From Plasmodium coatneyi (taxonomy: Eukaryota; Apicomplexa; Aconoidasida; Haemosporida; Plasmodiidae), in the NCBI RefSeq assembly GCF_001680005.1, contig NC_033563.1, forward strand, positions 62,001 through 126,000: a DNA stretch of 64,000 bases, written 5' to 3'. This document shows positions 1-10,693 of this stretch, in pieces. The first letter of the stretch is position 1, and every line of letters begins with the position of its first letter. A program made the translations under genes and the position numbers. The notes under the pieces were generated by a model. It worked only from the letters and a program-made list of their open reading frames with translations, searched no databases and was not told the DNA's origin.

Positions 1-820
1 TCGATTTTGCCCTCACAATCGTCAAGGACCTCTTTAAATGCTGTTTTAGCTTGGTTTAGGTGGTTGTAATAATCTTGGTCACAGGAGTGGTTATGGAGTT
101 GTAGTTGCTGCTTTATATTTTTATAGTCAAAGGAGAAGTCGAACACAGTTCTTCGTTTTTGGAAGAGGTCGTCGGTGATTTCACTATTCTCTTTGTAAAA
201 AAGTGTACAATTGTTTGGAACCTTAAATTCATGCAATGCAGTGTAAATGTCACCCATAAGACTTAAAAATGTAGTAACACTCGAAACACTTTTCCCTTTA
301 TTCCATACAATACCTCCTAACCAATAATAAAAGCATAGACAAAGCCCAGTATAGGATGGACTCCATCCTGACCCCGCCTGTGAAGATGCATAGCACCATG
401 CTTTTACAATTTTTTCGGCTTCGTTTTTAATATTTTGATGGGTATTTAATGCGTTACTCAGTCGAGAAGCTGCATCTCCCACATTAACACCATAAGTGGT
501 ACATTCATTATAGCCATTCTGGGTATGGTCGAATGCGTCGTATGCTTTTTTTGAGGGTAGTTGTTGGACGTGTTCTTTCTATAAATTGAATATACATACA
601 TATATGCCGTTATATATGTATATAGTATGTATATATGTATGTTATATATATGTGGACATATTATTTCCATTTTTATACTTCCACTCCTTTTATTTTTTTA
701 TTTTAAATTACATTAGTGGTGTAAGCATGCACTATAGTATTTCATTCCACATGTATGGAAATGTGCACTCCTTCAATAATGTAAAGTAACCTTTAAAAAT
801 TGATCTCCTCCTCCTGACAT
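1..820 (-). CDS. KIR (pir superfamily) variant antigen, 3' part beyond window
   Basis: Exon 1 is 791-820 (10 codons, starting M-S-G-G-G-D) and exon 2 runs from 578 to the left edge. The exon 2 frame is open throughout. It shows the KIR ectodomain signature: an N-terminal L-P-S-K-K-x-Y motif, a first cysteine pair, A-E-K-I-V-K-A-W-C-Y-A-S, C-F-Y-Y-W-L-G-G, and D-L-F-Q-K-R-R-T-V-F-D-F ahead of a helix with spaced cysteines. The membrane helix and cytoplasmic exon lie outside the window. KIR proteins are variant proteins placed at the surface of infected red cells and have no classical signal peptide. The exon 2 acceptor (ATAG at 579-582) is clear. The exon 1 donor (GTTACT) is less typical, so exon 1 is a prediction. 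Confidence 0.82.
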
Positions 821-1769
821 TGTTAATGTGCTTGTGCGTGTGTTCGTGTGTGTATATATTTTCTTCCGTTGTATATATGTATATAATAAGTTTATATTGG
901 AAGTTGTGTGTTGTGCTGTTGTTCCTTATGTATGTTTATACATATTCCTTATAAAGGAGAGTATGTATTTATTAAATGAAAAGGAAGGGTATAATATATA
1001 AAAGAAAAATTGTATTCACTATATATATGAATAAAGATTATATAAACACCACCACACTAACAAAACTTTTTTTATAATACACATTCCTTTCTTTTAATAG
1101 TGGACCAATAATAATAATAATACTAATAATAATTCCTTTCCTACATTTTTAACCCCTTCTTCCCCCCCTCTTCTTTTTTTTTTCTTTTTTGCATGTTGGA
1201 CTGTGTTGGAAAGGAATGGTGGAAGGGTGGAATTTTTTTTTTTTTTTTTAGGTGTAAGGGGTTAGTATGCAGGTTTTTTAGGAGGGGTTGGGAGAGTATG
1301 TGTGTGGGGAGGGGGCGTAAGGGTGGTTAGTATGCATTTCCGTGTGTGGGGGTGTTACATTCTTTTTTCTCTTCTCTTCTTAGAAGAAAAAAGAATACTA
1401 ACCACCTTAACTAAATTTAAATACTATAATTATATGAATAATTAAAATAAACTTCTTTATCATTATTTTGTATTATTACATAACACCTTCCACATGTGTT
1501 AGTGTACATTCTAATTTTTAAATTTAAAAAAGATAAAAAAAAATTTTAAAAAGAAAAAGTTTACATAGAATGTTACATTTTCATACACACACACCTTTGA
1601 AATGAAAAAGCAGTTAATCAAATTCCGCGCACACAAACGACTTAAATTAAACAACTTCACAAACGACTTCAAAAACGACTTCACAAACAACTTCACGAAC
1701 AACTTTACAAACGACTTAAATTAAAATATTTTTCACATTAAAGAGAGAAAAAAAGAAAAGCGAATCAAA
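821..1769. other. AT-rich spacer between divergent genes
   Basis: The spacer separates the divergently transcribed KIR and exported-protein genes. It contains TA-rich stretches, a T run near 1230-1250, and a short G/T-rich patch with GGGGTT/GTAAGG units around 1240-1345. No convincing gene was seen. Confidence 0.6.
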
Positions 1770-2898
1770 ATGACGTTCTCCGCAAAATACCTCCTATTCA
1801 TCTTGATACTTTGCTGTTGGGCGCAATATCCCCACCACCACTACGTAAGATAAGAACAGCAACTCTTACACACACCTATATAAAAAAAAATATTTGGCGC
1901 ACATATTTAATATAATTAACTTCTTTACTTTCTCCACTAAAAAATTGAAAAGAAATAAAAAAAGAGAAGAAAAATTTCCACCACCCTAACACAACCTTCC
2001 ACCCCTAACAACCCACCTACCACCACTAACAACCCTTCTCTTTCCTTCTTTTTTTTAGGCGACTGCCATAAGCACATCAAAAAATGTCACAACTGAGAAG
2101 AAAAATCTTCTAGGCGCAGGTGTAAAAACACTAAAATCCAAGTGGAGGGATGATGATGATACATCAAACAACAACAACGATGACGTCGTTTCTTTAAGGA
2201 CGGAAAGAATAGACGCTTTCTTTGATCAGAACGATAAAAAATTATTTAACGATAAAAAATTATTTCATCGACTCCATGCAGCAAGAAGTGGTAACAATGG
2301 TAACAATGAACGTCCCAAAACGGATTATGCTGGTGCTTCCTATCACCACTTTTGGAAGAACCGTCGCCACTCCGGTGCAATAGACCGCTCTTTGGATAGC
2401 ACTTGCTCCATAGATAGCAGTTCTATGGACAGGAGTTCCATGGATAGCAGTTCTTCCCTGGACAGTTCTATGGATAGTATCTTTGAGGAGCGAAGTGATG
2501 ATTATCATTATGATGATTATCAAACACCATATATAAAAAATAAAACACAACATGAAGCGAGAATAGGGGTATTCCACCCCCCAGGGGAATTCCAACCTAG
2601 GGTATTCCCAACCAGGGGATGTCGACCTAGAGGATTTTTTAATAAATTGTTGTATGCTATAAAAAGAAGAGCGACAATAAAAGGAGAAGCATTCCTGTCC
2701 CCGTTCTTGTCATCACCTCTCGTATGGACCATTTCTGTGTTGTATTTCTTAGCTTTGTGTTGTGTTGGTTTGATTGTTGCACTTTCTATAGGCAGTTCGC
2801 CACCACCCTATGCATGGATGCAAACTGGTTTTGCCATTGTTGCTTTTATGGGAAGTATATTTTTGTGTGTACGTTTAGGAACAAATTGGAACGCTTAA
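1770..2898 (+). CDS. Plasmodium exported protein with two C-terminal membrane helices, function unknown
   Basis: Exon 1 (1770-1844) encodes a 25-residue signal-peptide-like segment: a hydrophobic core Y-L-L-F-I-L-I-L-C-C-W-A followed by a His-rich end (P-H-H-H-Y). It is followed by a GTAAGA donor. Exon 2 (2059-2898) begins after a TTTTTTAG acceptor. The protein is about 304 residues. After an Asn/Asp-rich stretch there is R-S-L-D-S, a PEXEL-like motif lacking the usual final E/Q/D. A short degenerate repeat built from S-M-D-S/S-S-M-D-R units follows, and two hydrophobic helices (roughly residues 235-260 and 268-290) end the protein. The same exon plan and the same Cys-Trp-Ala-Gln...His-Tyr signal exon recur in the gene at 15.7-16.6 kb, so the two are family members. 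I cannot name the family with confidence. Confidence 0.75.
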
Positions 2899-4745
2899 GG
2901 AACAGCCACGAACAGTCACAAACCGCTACGGAACCGCTACAAATCGTTAAAAACACCTACAAACGGTTGGGAGGAGCCCCTGTTTGTGGAATGAAGGTTG
3001 TTGGGGGTGGTAGGGTGGTAGGTGGGTTGTTAGGTGGTAGGGTTGTAGGTGGGTTGTTAGGTGGATGGGTGGTTGGTGGGTTGTTAGGTGTGAGGGGTGG
3101 TAGGTTGGAAGGAAATTTGTTTGGGGTGGAAAGGAGGTTGTTAGTGGTGTGAACACTAAGGGAGTGTTAGGAATGGAAAGAAGGAAGCATGATAGGGGAA
3201 GTATGCAAGGGGGTGCAGATTTGCGTTTTAGGATGAAGGAAAGGTTGCTCTTTTTTTTTTTGAGAAGAAAATATTAAAAAAGGGAAAAAAAAATGAGAAG
3301 AGAAAAAAGGAAAAGAAAGAAAAGTGAAAAAAAAAAAAAAAAAAAAAGGAAGGGAAGCGAGGATAGTGTGTAGGGGGGTTTAGTTCTTAGGGGTCGATGT
3401 AAGGTTGTTTGGGGTGGAAGGAGAACCGTTGTTTTGGGGGTGGAAGGAAGGTTGTTAGGGTGGTAGGTGGAAGGGTTAAGGATATCAGAATGAAGGCTTG
3501 GGGGTTGGAAGGTAGTATGTTGAGGGAATTGTGCAGGAAGGTTGTTAGGGGTGGTTGGTGGAAGGGAAGGTTGTTAAGGGTGGTGGTAGGTGGAAGGGAA
3601 GTTTGTGTTAGGTGGTTGGTGGAAGGAAGGTTGTTATGTGTATTAAGACTGGATGGAAGGTTGTTAGGTGGTTACTGTTAGGGGTAGAAGGTGGGTTGTT
3701 AGGGGTGGTGGAACGAAGGTTCTTAGGGTTGCTAGGTGGAAGATGGTTAGGGTGGTAGGTGGGTTGTTAGGGGTGGTGCTCGGTGGAAGGAAGGTTGTTA
3801 GTGGTGTTATGGTGGAAGGAAGGTTGTTAGTGGTGTTATGGTGGAAGGAAGGTTGTTAGTGGTGTTATGGTGGAAGGAAGGTTGTTAGTGGTGTTATGGT
3901 GGAAGGAAGGTTGTTAGTGGTGTTATGGTGGAAGGAAGGTTGTTAGTGGTGTTATGGTGGAAGGAAGGTTGTTAGTGGTGTTATGGTGGAAGGAAGGTTG
4001 TTAGTGGTGTTATGGTGGAAGGAAGGTGGAATTGAATTGTTGGGGGGGAGGTAGTAAGTGTGCACGTGGTGCACTTAGGGGTGGTAGGTGGATGGAAGGG
4101 GTGTTAGAAGAAAAGTTTTCAGGTGATAGGGTGCACATAGAGGGAAAGTGTTGAAACAAGTGTGCATGCTGGTGTACCGTAGAGGAGAAGGGCATAGGGG
4201 AAGAATGAAAAGTAAGGAGAAAAAAAAAAAAAAAAAAAAAGAAAGAAAGAAAAAAAAAAAAAAAAAAAGAAAGAAAATAAAAGATAAAGAAGGAAAGTGT
4301 GCACGATGGTGCACGTGGGGGTGGTAGGTGGAAGGGAGGTTCCTGGGGGTATCAGAATGAAGGTGTATTAGGGGTGAAAGGGAGGTTCCTAGGGGTGTTA
4401 GAATGAAGAGTTATGGGTGTGGATGTAGGGTGTAGGGGTACTAGAATATAGGGTTAGGTTTGTGAGAGTAGGTTTTAGGGTGTGTGGGTAGGGCGTAAGA
4501 ACAGCAATATGGCCTGGTATTTAGTTGTTTAAGGTTTTGTACACCCGAAGGGTGGTATAAAAAAAAAAAAAAGAAAGGAAAATAGAAAGAAAAGTCAGGA
4601 TAACAAAGGTTTACAGAAGGAAAAAGGGGAAAAAGGGAGGAGCGCATAAATTAAAAGTGATCTATTTTGTTATTATAGGAATATTCTATAATAATATTCA
4701 TATGGAAAATATATGTGTATTTTATGATCTTAATGTAAATTCACC
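2899..4745. repeat. G/T-rich minisatellite block upstream of SICAvar
   Basis: Degenerate units around GGTGGTAGGTGGAAGGAAGG and GGTTGTTAGGGGTGG fill this block. Purine tracts (3250-3350, 4215-4290) interrupt it. Near the SICAvar start (about 4490-4535) is a copy of a GTAAGAACAGCAATATGGCC-type unit that recurs at 62.9-63.1 kb. Long ORFs here are repeat artefacts. Blocks of this kind accompany SICAvar genes in P. knowlesi. Confidence 0.8.
3782..4024. repeat. Tandem repeat, 29-bp unit, about 8 copies
   Basis: A near-perfect direct repeat of a 29-bp unit beginning GGTGGAAGGAAGGTTGTTAG and ending TGGTGTTAT. The copies are almost identical, which points to recent expansion within the older, degenerate minisatellite. 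Confidence 0.92.
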
Positions 4746-7700
4746 ATGGCTGAACTACTGTCTCGATTACTAGTAGAATGGATGCAAAAGAGGCAAATAC
4801 AGAATGACGAGAAATTTACGGTATGTAGGAGAATAGAAGGGCAAAGTAAAAGGAAAAGAAAAGAAAAGTGTGTGTGTGGGAATACATGTATTTGTGTACT
4901 AATGGTGTTGTAGGAAGTTTTCTATAGCGGTAGAATATATACACATTGGTGGAATACACAAATTGGTGGGAATACACACATTCGTGGGAATACACGCATT
5001 CGTGGGAATACACACACACACTTTTCCTTTCTTTCCTTAATATTATAGCGCAAATTATGGGATGAACTGGATGACCTATTCAAAGAGTTGGCGGCATACA
5101 TGACTCCGGATCCTGAGATTATACAAGTCTCATGCAGTGGGGAAGACGGAAACACAACGCAGTTCATTAAAAGGAACAAAGATTTGTGCAAAGCCCTTAT
5201 GAAAATGTTCTATTTCATGGAATGGTGGGATCCCAAAACAGGAAAGGAAAAGAAGGACGATGAAGATAGGAATGAGAAAGATTTAAAATCATATTTACGA
5301 TGTGTTGTAGGAAGGGCGGCTATGTTAAAGATGTTTGGGCAGAGGTGTGATTTACAACCATTTGTAGAATATATTTCTGATAAAATATCAATATTGAGGG
5401 AAGGGTTCAGAGCAGGGGATAGCAGTAGTAGATGTAGTTGGGTAGATTTTAATAGTCAAAAAATAGGAACACAATTAATTGGGGAGAAAATGGAAAAATG
5501 GGTAAAGGAGGAAAAGGACAAAGCAACCCAAAAGAGCGCAAACGCTATAAAAGGATTACACTCACTAATGGCAGGTGGGAAAACCGGTTCAGAAAGCTGT
5601 ACCTACCCGTTTGAGAAAATTACTGTCACGGAACCTAAAGATAATCTTGTGGAATGGATAGAGGGGAAGAAGCAGTTAAAGGAATTGCAGGATGTAATGA
5701 ACAAAGGGGAATATATGAAGGAGGAAAAAGTGAAAACCGTATTGCAGAAAGTGAAGGAAAGAATAGATGAACGAGAAAAAAAAATAAAAGGTGTTCAATA
5801 CAAATGCCTTAAGAGTACCTCCGCTAGTGTATTTGATGATGAGAAAGAACGTAAGGAATGATTAGGTGGTGTCTCACATAGACATTATGCATACACATTT
5901 GATAGTGTTACCGTTTTCCTTCCATATGTGTAAAAGTATGGAAGTTAAGTGCAACGTACTTGTATATGGTGCACCCTTCCTTCCGCCCCACCCAATCTTT
6001 CACTCTTCTTTAACAGTCACGATTTGGGAATGGTTCACACATTTTTCGAGGAATGTGTCTGATGATGACAAGACACAGTATGAGGAACTGGAAAGTATGC
6101 TAGATTTGTGTGATCCTGTGAACGATGATAAGAACATAGGTCTGGACAGGTATGAATATTTTTGTAAAATTACGATGAGAAATATAATGATAGTTACCGA
6201 AGTTGGAAAACAATATAAAGACCTGAATCAACAACAGGGTGAGGCACCATGTCAGAAGGAAGTAAAAGGTATTACCCTATGTGAATTATTAAGAGTATGG
6301 ATATGGTATATGGTATGGTTCTGTGTACCGAAGGAAGTCATTCAATACGCTTTTAAGGGAGTGGAAAGTGTAAGGGGAGACTTGTATAAAGGTAAGAAGT
6401 ATGCAGAATGTACATACGGTGAACCTAATATTCCTCACAGAGACGCAAAAGCTAAGGCAGATGACGTGTACCACCTATTTCACACAAGTAGGTTGTATCA
6501 GAAAATAAAAGGAGATACTAATGAAACTTGGTGCGAAAACCATAAATGGCAAGAGAGGAAAAAGGCGCCTGCGGGTGAACCACGTCCGCGCGCAGAAACA
6601 GGAGCGCGTGATGGAATTATCAATGACAGTGGCCCAAAGGATGTGAAAAAAATTATTGAGAAAATTCAGGAAGGAATAGAACAGGAAGAAGAAAAAGACA
6701 CAAAGAAGTTAAAAGACATAGAAGAAACCATTAATGAAGCCGTAGTAGACAGTGATAAACAGGTCCCTGTACCAACCCCTCCTCCCGCACCAGCCCCACC
6801 TCCCAAACTTCCTGAAAAACCGAAGGAGGAAGTTGTCCCTGAGGAGGAGGAAGAAGAAGCATCTAAAGAGGAACCAGCGTCGAAGGAGCTCACTAATCAA
6901 ACAGATGACCCAGGTAAGGTTACAACATCTTCCTAAAAAGTAAACTTAGCAAGGTTGTTAAGGGTGGCACAATGAAGGTTGTTAGGTGGTCGGGTGGATG
7001 GTGATGCTATTGCAAATATTGATGCTGCTGAGGCATGTCTCAGCTTCTCTGGACGATGATGATGATATTCTGCCACAACCAGCAGCACTTGCATCACCAT
7101 CCAATATTGCTGTGATTGATCTTGATGAGGGCGATCACAGGGGCCATTGGTCCTCCTGGGGCCTCATGTAGTGTGCGAGGTACTATTAATATAGTTCAGG
7201 AATAAAGTACAATTTACCCCCAATCCTTCCTCTACAGGCACAAGAACAGATACGCAACCTCAGCCTGTTCCTCTTCCTGCTTCCCAACTCAGGAAGCGGA
7301 TAAACCAGCCTAATCTTACTTCATACCTCCCTCTTGCTCCTGCCGTGCTCGGTATTTCTTTTATGAGTTATCTCCTTTGGAAGGTAAAGAAAAAAAGTAG
7401 AAAATATATTTTCCGCAGAAAAAAAAAAAATATTTTTTTTACGCAAAAAAAAAAAAAAAAGAAGAAAAAACGAGTGAATAAGAAAAAGAATGAATGAATA
7501 CATGATTGCGTAAGGATGTAGGATTTTAGGGGTGTGTTTGTAGGATTTCGCATTTTTGGGGTGTATGTGTAGGATTTCGCATTTTTGGGGTGTATGTGTA
7601 GGATTTCGCATTTTTGGGGTGTATGTGTAGGATTTCGCATTTTTGGGGTGTATGTGTAGGATTTCGCATTTTTGGGGTGTATGTGTAGGATTTCGCATTT

Positions 7701-8344
7701 TTGGGGTGTATGTGTAGGATTTCGCATTTTAGGGGTGTATGTGTAGGATTTCGCTTTTAAGGGTGTTTGTATAGGATGTCGCATATTAGGGATTGAAGTA
7801 GTAATTACTGTTGCATGAACAACGTGTCGCATCCCTATTAAATAAAAAATTTTCTCCCCTTTTTTTTTTTTTTGTTCAGTACTTTGGAATGCTTCGTAAA
7901 ACAAGAAAACGTTACAGAAGAGCTCATCAAGGACGTGGTCCACCATCCTTAGAACAGCAGATTGTTGACCATGTGGACCAACCTGTTCCACGTGCATATT
8001 ACATTGTGAAGGAACGCAAACCTCGTTCTACGGCTATAAAAAGGATGAAAAAACGGATTCCTGGTCGCCGTGGTGGTGTACGTCGCCGCATGATTATTGA
8101 TATCCATTTAGAAGTCTTAGAAGAATGTCAAAAAGGGGACCTGCATTCGTTGAAAGAGGACTTTTTTGGAATTTTGGTTCAAGAATTTATGGGACCCAAA
8201 TTTATAAAACAAGAAAAGGCCCCTAAGGAAAGTGTTCCAAGTTCAGAATCCGGGTTTAGGGAGGAAGACTTTGTTCCTAGGGAAGACGTTCCTAAGGAAG
8301 ATGTTCCTAAGGAACGTGTTCCAAGTTCAGATTCCGGGTTTTAG
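4746..8344 (+). CDS. SICAvar: SICAvar (schizont-infected cell agglutination) variant antigen, compact form
   Basis: Five exons: 4746-4820, 5049-5850, 6017-6913, 7238-7383 and 7880-8344. Together they give 2385 nt, an uninterrupted 794-residue frame with all splice phases compatible. Exon 1 is the short SICA start (M-A-E-L-L-S-R-L-L-V-E-W). Exons 2 and 3 are charged, cysteine-containing extracellular domains. Exon 3 ends in a Glu/Lys-rich coil and a Pro-rich stretch (P-T-P-P-P-A-P-A-P-P-P), then an acidic tail. Exon 4 carries the membrane helix (A-P-A-V-L-G-I-S-F-M-S-Y-L-L-W). Exon 5 is the conserved SICA cytoplasmic domain, opening Y-F-G-M-L-R-K-T-R-K-R-Y-R-R and ending in V-P-S-S-D-S-G-F and F-V-P-R-E-D-V-P-K-E repeats. 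SICA antigens mediate antigenic variation at the infected red cell surface. Family members often have more cysteine-rich exons, so this is a short member. Confidence 0.93.
7542..7770. repeat. Tandem 29-bp repeat inside the last SICAvar intron
   Basis: About eight copies of a unit read AGGATTTCGCATTTTTGGGG plus TGTATGTGT. Successive AGG starts at 7542, 7571 and 7600 give an exact 29-bp period. The array lies between the membrane exon and the cytoplasmic exon. The minus-strand ORFs it creates are artefacts. Related GTAGGATTTCGCA units appear at 62.86-62.91 kb. Confidence 0.92.
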
Positions 8345-8860
8345 GGTCTAGGAAATATATTTTTCTTTTCTTTTTTTTTTTTTTTTTTGTATAAAATTGT
8401 TTATATGTTCATTGTGTAATTAATATGAGCCAGGAGAAAGTTCTTCTGTACTTTATTTTGATTTGTTTTGGTAAAATTTTTTTTTGTTGCAAATTAAAAA
8501 AAATGCTTATTCATTCTGTTATAAAATTTTTTAACTTAATAATTTTTTTTTCGTTTTTTTGAAATACAAGAATATTTCTTCAAAAATGTCAGGACCTCTT
8601 TCCGCATCCGCGTTGGGAGTACGTTTTTCCCTTCGGTGCTTATTCAAACAAACATATGGAAGGAAGGAAAAAAGGGAAAGAAATATGAAGAAAAGGAATA
8701 AAAAAAAAAAAGAAAAAAGGAAGGAAAGAAAAGGAATGGAGGAAAAAAGAAGGAATGAAGGAAAGAAAGGAAGAATGGTCATTTTTGCTTCTTACATTGT
8801 ATGCATTCTGTGTGCGCTGTTATTTATGTTCTTTCGACGGCAAACATTCCTTTACAGGTC
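8345..8860. other. Spacer between convergent SICAvar and KIR genes
   Basis: Poly-T tracts follow the SICAvar stop. A polypurine block (8655-8780) and a TCATTTTTGCTTCTTACATT segment then lead to the KIR stop codon. The same polypurine-plus-TCATTT arrangement lies beside KIR 3' ends at 25.7, 38.8 and 41.3 kb, so it is probably KIR 3' flank. Confidence 0.55.
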
Positions 8861-10693
8861 TTACATGTTCTGGTAACCAATATTTTGGCGACCTACATTG
8901 CGATGACTATTTGTACTATCATTGGTTCTTGTTCCTGTTCTTCCCCTTCGAGACTGTACACCATATACTGTTGAATCATCCTCTGTTGTTGGACCTATTG
9001 TTGAAGTTTCTGTTAAATCGTCAATGTCACGTCCGGCTGACCTTCTCTTTCTTTTTCCACTTGAGTGGTTACCAAACCAAGAAGACCATGGTTTATACTA
9101 AGGGGAAGGAAGGGAAGGAAGGTTGTTAGGGTGGTGGGTGGTAGGTGGGTTGTTCGGGTGGTAGAATGGTAGGTGGGTTGTTAAGTGGTAGGGTGGTAGG
9201 TGAGTGTAAGGAAGGTTGCTAGGGGTGTTAGAATGAAAGGGTTAGGTGTGTTGGAATGAAGAGTTTTGGGGGTGTTGGGATGAACGGTGTAGGGTTGTTA
9301 GAATGAAGGTTGTTAGGGGTGGTACTGTGGAAGGGAAGGTTGTTAGGTGGGTTGTTAGGTGGTAGGTCGGTTTTTAGTTGGGTTGTTAGATGGTAGGGTG
9401 GAAGGTGGAAGGAGGGTTATGTCAGGGGTCTATGGAAGGAAGGAACGGTGTAAGGAGGAGGAAGGAACGGTCTAACGAGGAAGGAAGGAAAGAAGGGTGT
9501 AAGGAGGAAGGAAGGAAAGGAAGGGTCTAAAGAGGAAGAAAGGAAAGGAAGGTTCTAAGGAGGAGGATGAAGGAAAGAAAGGGTGATCTAAGGAGGGAAG
9601 GAAGGAGTGGGTCTAAGGAAAGAAAGGAGGATCCAAGGAAGGAGTGGGTCTAAGGAAGGAAGGATATTAATAATATTGTGTAAATCATTTCAATTTTTTT
9701 ATTTTTTATTTTTTAAAATTTGAAAATTTTGGATACTTACTTTGTATAATAAAAAAGGGGCACCTAGGGTTGCTAAAGTGCCAAAGATAGAAGAGATGGA
9801 AGAAGTGGTGGTGGCTTTAGTTACGGCTTGGTCTGCTGCCAGGGATGCTGCTTCTTTTTCCTTCGTGTGTTGGGTTTGCAATTCACATTTTTCTTTTGAC
9901 AGTGTAGCTGTATTACAATGTACATCGTATTTATTGTTAAATTCGGTACAATAATCACCACTCTTATTTTGTCCTTGGGTGCAGTAGTCCCTTACAGCCT
10001 TACATGCTGCGGAAACTTTGTTTAGGTATCTTGACCACTCCCCTTCACGTCCGTCCTTGATATTCAGTATGTTATCCTTTACATCCTTATAGTCATAGTA
10101 GTAGTCGAATACTGTTTTCATTTGGGGGAGAAGTGTTTCGTCGACATCGTTGTATTTAATTCTACATTTTCTTAAATATTCATCTCCTTTCAGCGTTTCG
10201 TGAATTGCAATCGGAAGCTTTGAAAATGTATGATTATTCTTTAAATCCTTCCCATATTGATCTCCTAACCAATAATAAAACAAGCGGCAAGGTTCTTTAT
10301 TTTCGTAGATTGATTTCTCATTCTGTGTAGATGCGTAACAATAAGCCTTTGCGATTTTCTCCGCGTCTGTAATAATTTTCTGACATCCTGAAAAGTCGGT
10401 CTGTAATTTAGTCTCTAAGTCTTGGGGATTGGCACCAGCGTTAGTACATCCACTCCCATCCGCCGCATCGAATTTATCATAGAACTCTTTTTTGGAACGT
10501 AAATTGTTCGGATGCAATTCCTACAAATGTAATTTATATAATATGTATGTATATGTGCTCCTCTTCTATGTACTTTTGTTCATGTTGTAAAGAAAAGAAA
10601 AGGAGGGAGGAAGGAAGGGAAGGGGAACTTCCCCTTCCCCACTTCCTCGTTTCTCCTCTTTCCTTCAATGTTGTTCCTTACCGCATCTGCCAT
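8861..10693 (-). CDS. KIR variant antigen
   Basis: Three exons: 10682-10693 (M-A-D-A), 9741-10520 and 8861-9097, predicted 342 residues. Exon 2 has the KIR ectodomain order: S-K-K-E-F-Y-D-K-F, A-E-K-I-A-K-A-Y-C-Y-A-S, C-R-L-F-Y-Y-W-L-G-D, a Q-M-K-T-V-F-D-Y-Y-Y-D-Y helix and a spaced-cysteine region. A charged/Ala-rich stalk and a membrane helix (about residues 244-264) end at L-Y-K. Exon 3 is a long-class cytoplasmic tail (Y-K-P-W-S-S-W-F-G-N-H) ending Y-Q-N-M. Intron 2 (9098-9740) is unusual: it is filled by the G-rich minisatellite rather than the TA microsatellite common in its neighbours. Confidence 0.88.
9110..9660. repeat. G/T- and purine-rich minisatellite in KIR intron 2
   Basis: Degenerate GGTGGTAGGTGGGTTGTTAG units (to about 9415) pass into AAGGAAGGAAAGGGTCTAAGG-like units (to about 9660). 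They are the same classes as the SICAvar 5' block and the 35.3-35.7 kb block. Confidence 0.8.

Noticed and set aside
2900..3859. G/W/R-rich plus-strand ORFs in the minisatellite
   Set aside because: Repeat artefacts without splice sites, start context or family motifs.
2899..4745. Internal telomere-like repeats
   Set aside because: Some units resemble GGGTTTA/GGGTTCA, but the block is dominated by GGTTGTTAGG and GGTGGAAGG units. A true telomeric heptamer array is not present.
7321..7997. Long minus-strand ORFs with repeated K-C-E-I-L-H-I-H-P units
   Set aside because: They are translations of the 29-bp intron repeat opposite a SICAvar gene. The repeat length shifts the frame each unit and no other coding signal is present.
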